Source: Candidatus Treponema merdequi (GTDB taxonomy: Bacteria > Spirochaetota > Spirochaetia > Treponematales > Treponemataceae). From it: a stretch of DNA of 64,000 nucleotides. Numbering within the stretch: position 1 is the stretch's first letter; every line of letters starts with the position of its first letter. The notes below the pieces were generated by a model, which searched no databases, was not told where the DNA came from, and worked only from the letters and a program-made list of their open reading frames with translations. The DNA lies in contig JAGHVB010000006.1 in the NCBI GenBank assembly GCA_018064525.1, positions 53,254 through 117,253 of the forward strand, written 5' to 3'. Positions 44,649 to 53,060 of the stretch are shown here, in pieces. A program made the translations under genes and the position numbers.

Positions 44649-45512
44649 ATGATAAAGATAAAACAGATATTTGCAGCAGCAGTTATTTCTCTTTTTGCAT
44701 TGAGTGGAATTTATGCAGAAGGTGAAAAACTCGTAAAACCTCAAAAGCCATTTGATCCGGAAGCTCCATATGCAATGCATAACTGGGGTTTTTCATTTCA
44801 GCGTGTAACAAGAATTCAAAAAAATACAACTCGAAGTAATTTCGTATGGAAGGATGATCTTGTCGGAGCATTTTATTCTTGTCAGACAGGAAATCTTCCT
44901 GTAGATTTTCTTGCAAGACTTGCTGTTTTCTATCCGTTACATTGTGAATTTAACAAGGTAGAACAGAAAGCAAAGCAGGTAATTCTGTATGCATTTGATG
45001 TGAATATCGGACCGATATGGTCTATTGATATATTTGAAGCATTTAAACTTGATCTGTCTCCGGGGATTCATTATAAGTATCAGATTTCAGATAAATTTCA
45101 TCATAATGATCTGGGACTTTGTGCAGTTGTTACCGCGGAATTTCCTGTTACTAAAACTTTTTCTGTTCTCCTGAACGGAGAATTTGCATATGATTTTTTT
45201 AATCTCGGAACAAATGCCCGTATGCAGAAATATGATAATATGTTTACTTACGGTGTTGATTTAGGATTTAGAATTTCAAAACGCGGTGCTAATAAGTTCT
45301 ATTATGTAAAAAATAAAACTGAAAGGGCAGAAGCAAAAGAAAAAGCTAAAGAAAGAAAAGAGATTGCAGCAGAAAAGAAAAAAGAAAGAAAAGCTGCAGC
45401 TATTGAGAAAAGAGAACAGAACAGACAGCAGAAAGCAGAGTATAAAAAAGCTCTCAAAGAATATAAAGAAGCCAAGAAAGCTCAGCGTGAAGCTAAAAAA
45501 GTAAAATCTTAG
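44649..45512 (+). CDS. Outer-membrane-type protein with a long charged C-terminal helix
   Basis: A 287-residue protein with a signal peptide (ending GIYAEG). Residues about 35-215 have the alternating strands of a small beta-barrel (NWGFSFQRVTRIQ ... VNIGPIWSIDIF ... YGVDLGFRIS). The last 70 residues are almost entirely Lys/Glu/Ala/Arg, a predicted single helix or coiled coil, unusual after a barrel and probably periplasmic. The function is unknown; as the last gene of the FN3 lipoprotein operon it may help to anchor or export them. A bidirectional terminator follows. Confidence 0.65.
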   Translation: MIKIKQIFAAAVISLFALSGIYAEGEKLVKPQKPFDPEAPYAMHNWGFSFQRVTRIQKNTTRSNFVWKDDLVGAFYSCQTGNLPVDFLARLAVFYPLHCEFNKVEQKAKQVILYAFDVNIGPIWSIDIFEAFKLDLSPGIHYKYQISDKFHHNDLGLCAVVTAEFPVTKTFSVLLNGEFAYDFFNLGTNARMQKYDNMFTYGVDLGFRISKRGANKFYYVKNKTERAEAKEKAKERKEIAAEKKKERKAAAIEKREQNRQQKAEYKKALKEYKEAKKAQREAKKVKS

Positions 45513-45516
45513 AAAT

Positions 45517-45552
45517 AAAAAAAATGCCGGTTATAAAACCGGCATTTTTTTT
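45517..45552. terminator. Bidirectional terminator between convergent genes
   Basis: ATGCCGGTT and AACCGGCAT pair around ATAA (45524-45545), flanked by A-run and T-run. It serves the FN3 operon on the plus strand and the phosphodiesterase on the minus strand, whose stop lies within it. Confidence 0.9.
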
Positions 45553-46090
45553 ACAGCGACATCGTTTTAAGCTTTGTGCCTTCGATGTCGTACAGCATTA
45601 CGCTGTGATTTTCGTAAACTGCAAATCCAGCGCTTGATGAAGCTTTTGGAAGTGATGTTGAGCCCGGGTTGCAGATTATGGAATTGTGGTCGCCGCGTTC
45701 GAGAACCTGAATGTGTGTGTGACCTGAAAAATAAACGTCGTATTGAATTTTTGTATTGTCCGGTGAATAGAGATGACCGTGTGTTGCAAAGATTCTTGTT
45801 CCGTCATCTAAAATCATTGAATAGTCCTGAGTGACTGGAAAATTTAGAAGAAGCTGATCAACTTCTGAATCGCAGTTTCCGCGACATGCGATTATTTTAT
45901 CAGAATATTTATTTAAAAAATCCGCAACCGCCTGCGGATCATGTCCTTCCGGAATCGGATTTCTTGGTCCGTGATATAAAATATCTCCGAGAAGAATAAT
46001 AAAATCACATTTTAAAAGATGAAACTGATCAATAACTTTTTTACAAGTCGTATAAGATCCGTGGATGTCTGAACAGATTAAATATTTCAT
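45551..46090 (-). CDS. YfcE-type metallophosphoesterase
   Basis: A 179-residue phosphodiesterase with the full calcineurin-like metal set: SDIHGS, LLGDILYHG, GNCD, THGH and SGHTH. Members hydrolyse phosphodiester bonds with Mn2+; the natural substrate of YfcE is not settled. The start at 46090 (MKYLICSD) follows GGTGGG; an ATG at 46102 overlaps the stop of the methyltransferase gene but adds only four residues. Probably co-transcribed with the methyltransferase upstream. Confidence 0.88.
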   Translation of the reverse strand: MKYLICSDIHGSYTTCKKVIDQFHLLKCDFIILLGDILYHGPRNPIPEGHDPQAVADFLNKYSDKIIACRGNCDSEVDQLLLNFPVTQDYSMILDDGTRIFATHGHLYSPDNTKIQYDVYFSGHTHIQVLERGDHNSIICNPGSTSLPKASSSAGFAVYENHSVMLYDIEGTKLKTMSL

Positions 46091-46101
46091 TTTTCCCACC
46101 A

Positions 46102-46872
46102 TTACTTATTTAAAAGTTCATATAGAATAATTGAAGCAGCCTGAGCTACATTCAAACTGTCGACAGGAGAAGTTTTTCCCTGCTTCATTCCGTAGAAAGG
46201 AATGATTACAAGTTCATCACAGTTTTTTCTTACTGATTCTGAAATTCCGTTTTCTTCATTGCCGAGAATAATAAGCGCTGGTTTTGTTTTACAGAAGTTG
46301 TGAATTGCGCTGACGTTTTGTTTTGCGCTTAAGTCAGTTCCGATGCGGACCATTTTTCCTTCGACTGATTTTAAGAGGCGCATTATTGAATCGACACAAT
46401 ATATGTTTACAAATTCCATTCCGCCTTCGGCAACTCTGTAAGAGCTTGTTGTGATGGAACTTTGAGCTTCGTCATCAGGTATGATGATGTTTTTTATTCC
46501 AAAGAAAGCTGCACTTCGAACGATGGCGCCGAGGTTGTTTGCGTTTCCGACGCGGTCGCAGAGAATTGTATGTTCTTTGTTTCTGATGATTTTTTCGATT
46601 ATGGAATTATCGATCTCGCGGATTTCTGGTTCTTCAACCATTGCAACGACACCCTGATGATGAATGCTTCCGCAGAGTTTTTCGAGTTCCTTTGGTTCTA
46701 CGACATTGTAAGGAGCTTTTCGTTTTGAAAGGGCTTTGCAAAGACCGCCGAAAAGTGGAGCGCGTTCCTGAGTAAAGTAAAGTCTTCGTATTTTTTCGGG
46801 ATTATTTTTTTCGAGAGTTTTTACTGCAGAAAAACCGCACACGGCAAGTTCTTTGTTCAACTTATTTTTCAT
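46102..46872 (-). CDS. SpoU/TrmH-family RNA 2'-O-methyltransferase
   Basis: A 256-residue enzyme of the SPOUT class. Residues 1-90 form the substrate-binding domain; the methylase has motif 1 NANNLGAIVRSAAFFG, motif 2 ILGNEENGIS and motif 3 DSLNVAQAASI that form the knotted SAM site. It is closest in plan to RlmB-like rRNA methyltransferases; the target nucleotide cannot be read. A minus-strand TATAAT (46880-46885) ends 7 nt before the ATG, so it may also have its own leaderless transcript in addition to read-through from the LacI gene 25 bp upstream. Confidence 0.88.
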   Translation of the reverse strand: MKNKLNKELAVCGFSAVKTLEKNNPEKIRRLYFTQERAPLFGGLCKALSKRKAPYNVVEPKELEKLCGSIHHQGVVAMVEEPEIREIDNSIIEKIIRNKEHTILCDRVGNANNLGAIVRSAAFFGIKNIIIPDDEAQSSITTSSYRVAEGGMEFVNIYCVDSIMRLLKSVEGKMVRIGTDLSAKQNVSAIHNFCKTKPALIILGNEENGISESVRKNCDELVIIPFYGMKQGKTSPVDSLNVAQAASIILYELLNK

Positions 46873-46897
46873 AAAAATTATTATACAGGAAAATGAG

Positions 46898-47926
46898 CTA
46901 TTCTGCTATATTTTCTTTAATCTTTATGCTTGTCTGTGTAATGTAATCGCTTGAAGAACGCTTTCCTTCTTCCATAAGCCATGAAAAAAGACGCATGATT
47001 CCCATATAACCCTGCATTTCTGGTTCCTGTCCGATTGTAAATTTAAGTATTCCGGATTTGATAAAGTTGATTGTTTCTTTTGCTTCATCAAATGCGACAA
47101 CATTTATATCTTCACGCTTTAATTTTTTGAGAGCCTGGCAGACACCAGTTCCACCTGAAGCAGCAATAAAAATACAGTTGATGTGAGAATTTTCTTTTAA
47201 GTAATTATAGGTCTTTTCGAATGCAGTCGTATCGTCATCTTCTGATTCGATTGTATCAGATACTGTGTATTTGATTTTGTGTTCGTCGAGACCTTCTGTA
47301 AAGCCTTTGATTCTTTCTTTGTGTCCGCGGATGTTGTAAGAACCTGTGATGATGAGAATGTTAAGTTCTGTATCTGTTGTGAGTGAAAGCATTCCTGCGG
47401 CTGTTTTTCCGGAACGGGTGTAATCTGTTCCGACATAGCAGATTCGGCCTGAATCTGGAATGTCTGTGTTTACGCTGACAACCGGTGTTCCGTTTTCGAT
47501 TATGTTATGGACTGTAAGCTGTACTTCCGGTGTATCGATTGTTGTAAGGCAAAGTCCTGAATAATTTGCTTCTGAAAGTTTTTTGATTGCTTTGATGTGA
47601 CTTTCTGTTTTGAAGTCTTTTACAAATGCGATGTCGACTGTGACACCGTAATCTGATAATTCTTTTTCTGCTCTTTTAAAACCCTTGATAACTTCTTCAA
47701 AAAATGATTTTGCGCGGTTTGGTAAAAGACATGCAAATCTGGTCGGCTGTTTTCGTGCTGCAAGAATTTTTCCTGCTTTATTTGGAACAAATCCCATTTC
47801 ATCTGCAATCTGTTTGACTTTTTTTGCAACGTCAGGATTAACGCCGCTTCTGTTATGTAAAACGCGGTCTACGGTTCCGCGGGAAACGCCTGCTTTTAAT
47901 GCAATGTCTTTAATTGTAACTGACAT
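46898..47926 (-). CDS. LacI-family transcriptional regulator
   Basis: A 342-residue repressor. The N-terminal helix-turn-helix is canonical (TIKDIALKAGVSRGTVDRVLHNRSGVNPD) and the rest is a periplasmic-binding-protein-like sugar-sensing domain (FACLLPNRAKSFFEEVIKGF ... NCIFIAASGGTGVCQALKK). It lies just downstream of the isomerase operon on the same strand, separated by a terminator, and that operon has a LacI-type palindrome over its transcription start, so it probably represses those genes. Confidence 0.9.
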   Translation of the reverse strand: MSVTIKDIALKAGVSRGTVDRVLHNRSGVNPDVAKKVKQIADEMGFVPNKAGKILAARKQPTRFACLLPNRAKSFFEEVIKGFKRAEKELSDYGVTVDIAFVKDFKTESHIKAIKKLSEANYSGLCLTTIDTPEVQLTVHNIIENGTPVVSVNTDIPDSGRICYVGTDYTRSGKTAAGMLSLTTDTELNILIITGSYNIRGHKERIKGFTEGLDEHKIKYTVSDTIESEDDDTTAFEKTYNYLKENSHINCIFIAASGGTGVCQALKKLKREDINVVAFDEAKETINFIKSGILKFTIGQEPEMQGYMGIMRLFSWLMEEGKRSSSDYITQTSIKIKENIAE

Positions 47927-47970
47927 AACTCTTTATAAATTCCACTTAAAAAACAATTTTAATATTAGTT

Positions 47971-48012
47971 CAAAAAAAAGAAAAACCCGGTTACAGGAGG
48001 AGCAACCGGGTT
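47971..48012 (-). terminator. Terminator of the isomerase operon
   Basis: On the minus strand AACCCGGTT pairs with AACCGGGTT (48004-48012 and 47984-47992) and runs into TTTTTCTTTTTTTT. Confidence 0.85.
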
Positions 48013-48132
48013 AAGAAAATCCTTTCATTCACAAAAAGGTGATGTCCGGATTACGCAAGACAGGAATTGCACTATTTCGCTGTCTTTTGCTTTATAGATA
48101 ACTTTAATTACAAACTGAAACCGTCTGCGCTC

Positions 48133-48163
48133 TGTGTCTCACGGGCCATAATCGTGAGACACA
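48133..48163. repeat. Extra inverted repeat downstream of the isomerase gene
   Basis: TGTGTCTCACG (48133-48143) and its complement (48153-48163) form an 11-bp stem with a 9-nt loop, 8 bp beyond the isomerase stop. There is no T-tail on the minus strand, so it may protect the mRNA 3' end or act as a processing site before the real terminator. AAGACAG/CTGTCTT near 48057-48087 forms another weaker hairpin. Confidence 0.55.
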
Positions 48164-48170
48164 AAACTTT

Positions 48171-49658
48171 TTATGCAAATGGATTTTCAGTTGTATAAAG
48201 TGTACCTGCCGGTTTGTTGTAAGCAACGTCTTCGATTCCAAGATACTGGAAGATTGTCCACAATGCTTTTCCAACGTGACCAAATGCTACAGCTCCGTGA
48301 TGTGGATACTGTTTTTCTACCAATACATGGCGGTAGAAACGTCCCATTTCTGGAATTGCGAAAATACCGATTCCACCAAATGAGCGTGTTGCAACTGGGA
48401 GAACTTCACCCTGAGCGATGTAAGCCTGGAGTTTAGTATCTGCACGAGTCTGGAGTCTGAAGAATGTAATATCTCCTGGTGCGATGTCTCCTTCGAGTGT
48501 ACCACGTGTAAAGTCTGGGTTAGAGCCTTTTGGTTCGAGGAGGCGGTGCTGGATGAGCTGGTATTTAACAGCTGGTTTTGAATCTTTGTTGAGACGGCAG
48601 AATGGAGTGTTTCCACAGTGGAATCCCATGAATGTATCGTTGAGTTTGTAGTTGTAAGCAAACTTTCCTTTGATGTCTTTTTCGTACATGTCAGCTGGAA
48701 CTGTGTTGTTGATGTCGAGGAGTGTTACAGGAGCTCCTGTTACACATGTTCCGATGTATTCAGAAAGAGCACCGAAGATATCTACTTCACAAGCTACTGG
48801 AATACCTTTTGCAGCGAGACGGCTGTTTACATAGCAAGGTTCAAATCCGAATGCTTCTGGGAATGCAGGCCAGCATTTGTCAGCAAATACAACGTAGTCG
48901 CGTGCACCCTTGTGTTTTTCTGCCCAGTCGAGAAGTGTAACTTCAAACTGTGCCATTCTTTCGAGCATTTCTGGGAATGCGTTTCCGCCTTCAGCTTCCA
49001 TTTCTTTGATGATGTCTTTAATGCGTGCATCACCTGCGTGTGCTTTGTAAGAAACGAGAAGATCGAGTTCTGAGTTTTCTTCGATTTCTACACCGATGTC
49101 ATAAAGACCTTTGATAGGTGCGTTACAAGCGAAGAAGTCCTGTGGACGTGGTCCGAATGTAATGATCTTGAGGTGTGAAAGTCCGATGAGTGTGCGTGCA
49201 ACTGGAACGAAGTCTTTCATCATCTGAGCAACTTCTTCTGCTGTTCCTACTGGATATTCAGGCATTACAGCTTTGAGGTGGCGGAGGCCGAGGTTATATG
49301 AACAGTTGAGGACACCACAGTAAGCGTCTCCACGACCGTCGATAAGGTTGTCACCTGTTTCTTCTGCAGCAGCAGCGTACATTACAGGACCGTCAAAGTT
49401 CTTTGCAATCAATGTTTCTGGTGTTTCTGGACCGAAGTTTCCGAGGAATACACAGAGAGCGTTACAGCCTGCTTTTTTAACGTCTTCAACAGCTTTGAGC
49501 ATGTCTTTTTCGTTTTCTACTGTAACCTTGCATTCATAAAGGTCAGATCCATAAGCTTTTGCAATAGCAGCGCGGCGGCTTTCTGAAAGTGAAATGATAA
49601 AGCAGTCGCGGCTAACAGCGATAATTCCAAGTTTTACGTTAGGAATGTTTGTCATCAT
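48171..49658 (-). CDS. L-fucose/L-arabinose isomerase family protein
   Basis: A 495-residue protein of the FucI/AraA-like sugar isomerase group, which converts aldoses to ketoses with Mn2+. Family-like segments include VFLGNFGPETPE, AAAEETGDNL, KCWPAFPEAFGFEPCYVNSRLAAKGIPVACEVDI and HHGAVAFGHVGKAL. It is shorter than E. coli FucI and the substrate is not determinable. AAGGAGAA lies 7 nt before the ATG. It follows the DUF4867 gene by 20 bp, a pairing seen in other gut anaerobes, and is probably controlled by the LacI protein downstream. Confidence 0.82.
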   Translation of the reverse strand: MMTNIPNVKLGIIAVSRDCFIISLSESRRAAIAKAYGSDLYECKVTVENEKDMLKAVEDVKKAGCNALCVFLGNFGPETPETLIAKNFDGPVMYAAAAEETGDNLIDGRGDAYCGVLNCSYNLGLRHLKAVMPEYPVGTAEEVAQMMKDFVPVARTLIGLSHLKIITFGPRPQDFFACNAPIKGLYDIGVEIEENSELDLLVSYKAHAGDARIKDIIKEMEAEGGNAFPEMLERMAQFEVTLLDWAEKHKGARDYVVFADKCWPAFPEAFGFEPCYVNSRLAAKGIPVACEVDIFGALSEYIGTCVTGAPVTLLDINNTVPADMYEKDIKGKFAYNYKLNDTFMGFHCGNTPFCRLNKDSKPAVKYQLIQHRLLEPKGSNPDFTRGTLEGDIAPGDITFFRLQTRADTKLQAYIAQGEVLPVATRSFGGIGIFAIPEMGRFYRHVLVEKQYPHHGAVAFGHVGKALWTIFQYLGIEDVAYNKPAGTLYTTENPFA

Positions 49659-49678
49659 AATTATATTCTCCTTATAAA

Positions 49679-50326
49679 TTATTTACTGATATCAATATTT
49701 GTACCGATCAAGCCGACAAATGCGCCTGATTTTGCTTCCGGTGCATCTGCATGAGCAATGAGCCATTTGTTGCGGGCCCAGAGGAGCTTGTCTTCGAAAT
49801 CGATTTCTTTAATAGCTGGTTTTTCAGTGTTTGTGTTTTTTGGAAGAACGATGATTACACGGAATCCATCCTTTGAAACTTCACCTGCTTTAACTCCGTT
49901 ACAAGGAGCATAGTGCAATGTTGTTTCATAAACCTGAACTACAGTTCCAGCTGGAACAGAGAAAGCTTCTACACAGTTTGTGTTAAGTTTTCCATTCTTA
50001 ACTGAAGAAAGTGGAGCAAGCAGAAGAACAATGTCACTAGAAGGAATGTTCAATTCTGAACCACGATGCCATTCGAGGCAGTTGAGTTTTGTGTTATTAC
50101 CATTACAGTAACCAACCTGAACTGGCATTCCACCATAAGCGTTGTCACTGAACTGTTTAGCAATTGCAAGACTTTCAAGACCTGCATCACCCGGTTCATA
50201 AATTACAGCGTTGTCAGGTTTTTTAGTTGTTTCGTCAAGTTTTTTCAAAAGTTCTGTTGTGTCATAACCTGTGAGAACTTTTCCGTACTTAGCGAAAGAA
50301 TGTGAAAATACTGATTTGATTTTCAT
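49679..50326 (-). CDS. DUF4867-family protein, partner of the sugar isomerase
   Basis: A 215-residue protein with a cupin-like centre (VQVGYCNGNNTKLNCLEWHRGSELNIPSSDIVLLL ... FSVPAGTVVQVYETTLHYAPC). This matches the DUF4867 type found beside fucose/arabinose-isomerase-like genes; a role in mutarotation or lyxose/fucose-like sugar handling is a guess. Its ATG follows AAAGGAG with 9-nt spacing. First gene of the two-gene operon. Confidence 0.72.
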   Translation of the reverse strand: MKIKSVFSHSFAKYGKVLTGYDTTELLKKLDETTKKPDNAVIYEPGDAGLESLAIAKQFSDNAYGGMPVQVGYCNGNNTKLNCLEWHRGSELNIPSSDIVLLLAPLSSVKNGKLNTNCVEAFSVPAGTVVQVYETTLHYAPCNGVKAGEVSKDGFRVIIVLPKNTNTEKPAIKEIDFEDKLLWARNKWLIAHADAPEAKSGAFVGLIGTNIDISK

Positions 50327-50368
50327 GAGGGGCCGCTCCTTTATTAAAAGAGAGAAATATTTCCGTGC

Positions 50369-50415
50369 TCGTGCACGATATAATTAAATATACTCCGTGA
50401 AGTGTTCTGCGTCAA
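50369..50415 (-). promoter_or_regulatory. Promoter and LacI-type operator of the isomerase operon
   Basis: Minus strand: TTGACG (50410-50415), 17-bp spacer, TATATT (50387-50392). The perfect 10-bp palindrome TCGTGCACGA (50369-50378) begins about 8 nt after the -10, so it covers the first transcribed bases, the usual place for a LacI-family repressor. Confidence 0.65.
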
Positions 50416-50518
50416 GGGAATTTTGGTTGAATTTCTTTGGAATTTTAGGTGGAATTTTTACGGGAATGTTATCATACTGTCATGTGTGTCAGTGACAGTA
50501 TGGTAATTTTGTTTTGAT

Positions 50519-52000
50519 TTAATAACTGTTATACAAAGCTTCAAGACTGGCACGGCATTTTATAAATTCCGCACCAAGCTCCGGATCAAAATGTGTGCCT
50601 AAATCATTCTGAATAATTTCAAAAGCCTTGTCGTAAGAAAAACTGTCTTTGTAGCAGCGCTTACTTACAAGTGCATCAAAAACATCGGCAAGTGCCATAA
50701 TGCGCGCTTCAAATGGAATCTGCTCAGCGGAAATTTTTTCCGGATACCCGGTTCCGTTCCACTTTTCGTGATGATAATGTGCTACGTTTACGGCAATCTT
50801 CTTAAAATCTTCATCTTCAGTTGCAGAAAGAACTTCGTTTACAATTCGTGCACCTTCTTTTGAATGCGCTTTCATTTTTTCGTATTCTTCGTCGGTAAAT
50901 TTTCCAGGCTTTCGTAAAATTGCATCATCAACTGCGATTTTTCCAAGGTCGTGCATAGGAGCGGCTTTAATTACATTTTCAAAAAATTTTTCACTGACAT
51001 TTTTGTATGCAGGAAGAGTCTGCAGATACTGAGCAAAAACACGGACACAATCGCTTGTACGTTTAATGTGACCGCCGGTACTGTTATCGCGACTTTCAAC
51101 CATTGTTGCCATACCGGTGATAATAGAATTTTGGATCTCAATAATTTTCTGAGTTTTCTGCTCAATTGAATCGGTCATTTCGTTCATTGTGTCAGAAAGT
51201 TCACCAAAATCATCATTCGAAGCAACGTTTATATGAGTCGAATAATCTCCATCCTTAATTTTTTCAATATGCTTTTTAATCTGTTTAAGAGGTTTTTCAA
51301 AAGTCAAAGTAATGCCAAGTGTGATGATAAGACCAATCAGCATTACAGAAGCTAAAAGTAACAGACTTTGATTTTTACTTTCGTCATTTGAATCATAATA
51401 AAAAATGAGAAGTAAAATCGGAAACAGCGTTACAGAAATATAATTGATTACAAAAAGAAATTTAATTGAAGGCTGCCATATTCCTTTTATTTTTGAAATT
51501 TTTCCGTCGGGATACAGTTTTGGTAAAACAAATCGTTTATGAATTGTAGAAGAAATAAAATAAGAAAGTGTAAAAGTTACAATCGCTTCTAAAATTATAT
51601 TCATGAGTGAAGAAAGAAACACAGGTTTGTAATTGATGTGATAACCCATGTTTCTGGCTACAACAAAAAGAATAATTTCAATTAAAAGATAGATAATCCA
51701 TCCGGAAGTTCCGATTGCCGAATAAGCTACAGGAAGATTTACAAAATGATTTTCAAAATTCTTACCTGCAAAACTGATATAGCAGAAACACCAGATAATC
51801 GGAAAAACAAAAGTTAAATATTGAACAGGAGTTGTAAATGGATTTTCATTTAGGAATCTCATCCATTCATTTATGTCGTAAGAAACCATATCTGCTGCAT
51901 TAAAAAAATTAGGAAGTACTGCGCCGGCAAAATTTGCAAGAACCGCAATTACACCATAAAGAGCAGGTATTAAATAGTATTTATATTTTGGAAAGCCCAT
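50519..52000 (-). CDS. Membrane HD-GYP c-di-GMP phosphodiesterase with HAMP
   Basis: A 493-residue protein. Six or more transmembrane segments occupy residues 1-235, a HAMP-like segment follows at about 235-290 (FEKPLKQIKKHIEKIKDGDYS), a short coiled coil, then the HD-GYP domain: GGHIKRTSDCVRVFAQ, PMHDLGKIAVDDAILRKPG, HYHHEKWNGTGYPE and ADVFDALVSKRCYK. The metal and GYP residues are complete, so hydrolysis of c-di-GMP is expected, opposing the GGDEF protein at 6.4 kb. The start at 52000 has no ribosome site; a promoter ends 6 nt before it. Confidence 0.9.
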   Translation of the reverse strand: MGFPKYKYYLIPALYGVIAVLANFAGAVLPNFFNAADMVSYDINEWMRFLNENPFTTPVQYLTFVFPIIWCFCYISFAGKNFENHFVNLPVAYSAIGTSGWIIYLLIEIILFVVARNMGYHINYKPVFLSSLMNIILEAIVTFTLSYFISSTIHKRFVLPKLYPDGKISKIKGIWQPSIKFLFVINYISVTLFPILLLIFYYDSNDESKNQSLLLLASVMLIGLIITLGITLTFEKPLKQIKKHIEKIKDGDYSTHINVASNDDFGELSDTMNEMTDSIEQKTQKIIEIQNSIITGMATMVESRDNSTGGHIKRTSDCVRVFAQYLQTLPAYKNVSEKFFENVIKAAPMHDLGKIAVDDAILRKPGKFTDEEYEKMKAHSKEGARIVNEVLSATEDEDFKKIAVNVAHYHHEKWNGTGYPEKISAEQIPFEARIMALADVFDALVSKRCYKDSFSYDKAFEIIQNDLGTHFDPELGAEFIKCRASLEALYNSY

Positions 52001-52006
52001 TCTTTA

Positions 52007-52035
52007 ATTTTAACCGCAAATGCTTTGTATTTCAA
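52007..52035 (-). promoter_or_regulatory. Promoter predicting a leaderless HD-GYP mRNA
   Basis: Minus strand: TTGAAA (52030-52035), 17-bp spacer, TAAAAT (52007-52012), then 6 nt to the ATG at 52000. The rest of the gap to 52291 shows only a TGAAAT-C-ATTTCA dyad near 52271 and no ORF. Confidence 0.6.
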
Positions 52036-52291
52036 CTTAAGAAATATTAATAAAATATTGTTAGTGTTTTCCTGAGAATGATGAAATTACAAAATATGAT
52101 TTTTGGATTGATAATACACACACCGCGCTGGAATCATGGAAAAGTTTTTGCTTTTTGAACAAGTTCAACTGTGAGATGTTTTAAATGCAAAGCAGCGCAA
52201 AAAAAAGAAAACAACAAGGCCTTCCATCATCAGAACAGAAGGGGTCATAGAATCATTGTACCAGCCCTGTGAAATCATTTCATTTACCAAA

Positions 52292-52936
52292 TTATTTAAT
52301 GTTTACAATTGCTTTAATTGCCTTTTTTTCAATTTGTCTTATGGTTTCCTGCGACAGCGAAAGTTCTTTTGCGATTTCCTGATAACTTTTTGGTTTTTCG
52401 GTAAAATATCTTTTGTGTAAAACAGTTTGTTCTTTTCCTGATAATTGTTTGATTTTGTTTTTAAGTTTTTCCATTTCAATTTTATTAATTATTGTATCTT
52501 CTATCGAGTTTGTGTCTTGAGTTTGTAAAGAATCAAAGTCGCAGGAATTGAATATATCGCTTTTAAGTAAATCTTTTCGACCATAGGGAATACGAACCGG
52601 TTTTGACGATTTGTAAATTGAATTTTGAATGTAAAATTTAATCCAGAAAGCAGCATAAGTTGAAAATTTGTTTTGATGGTTTGCATCAACTTTTTCTGCT
52701 GCGTGAATTAATCCAAGATTACCTTCAAAAACTAAATCTTCCAGCATAATATTAGAGTTTCTAAATTGAGCAGCAATTTTCATAACAAGTCGAAGATTGC
52801 TGGAAACAAGTTTATTTCTGGCAGAAATATTGCCATTGCTTGCGGCAATAATAAGCGAGTGTTCTGTGGCAGAATCTAATAAAGCAATTTTACTAATTTC
52901 CTTTGAGTAAAAGTCCAAAGTTTCTGAGTTATTCAT
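52292..52936 (-). CDS. Small sigma-70-family factor lacking region 3
   Basis: A 214-residue sigma factor. Region 1.2 (LDFYSKEISKIALLD), region 2 (NLRLVMKIAAQF ... LIHAAEKVDANHQNKFSTYAAFWIKFYIQNSIYKSSKPVRIP) and region 4 (LSGKEQTVLHKRYFTEKPKSYQEIAKELSLSQETIRQIEKKAIKAI) are present; between them only about 35 residues remain, too few for a full region 3. It is RpoD/RpoS-like in region 2.4 but the size of an alternative factor. The start at 52936 is set by GGAGGAAA; the frame extends six codons further without a ribosome site. No anti-sigma gene is adjacent. Confidence 0.85.
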   Translation of the reverse strand: MNNSETLDFYSKEISKIALLDSATEHSLIIAASNGNISARNKLVSSNLRLVMKIAAQFRNSNIMLEDLVFEGNLGLIHAAEKVDANHQNKFSTYAAFWIKFYIQNSIYKSSKPVRIPYGRKDLLKSDIFNSCDFDSLQTQDTNSIEDTIINKIEMEKLKNKIKQLSGKEQTVLHKRYFTEKPKSYQEIAKELSLSQETIRQIEKKAIKAIVNIK

Positions 52937-53060
52937 AGATTTCCTCCATTTCAAAATCTGAGAATTTCTTAAGGAAATTTCAGGTGTATGAACCTAAAAA
53001 AGGTACAAGTATATATATAAAGAGGAAAAATGGGGGAGTTCAAAAAAAAATTGGAAAAAA

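Noticed and set aside
48618..49073. 151-codon plus-strand frame opposite the isomerase gene
   Set aside because: Cys/Phe/Ser-rich antisense reading of a well-conserved gene, with no ribosome site.
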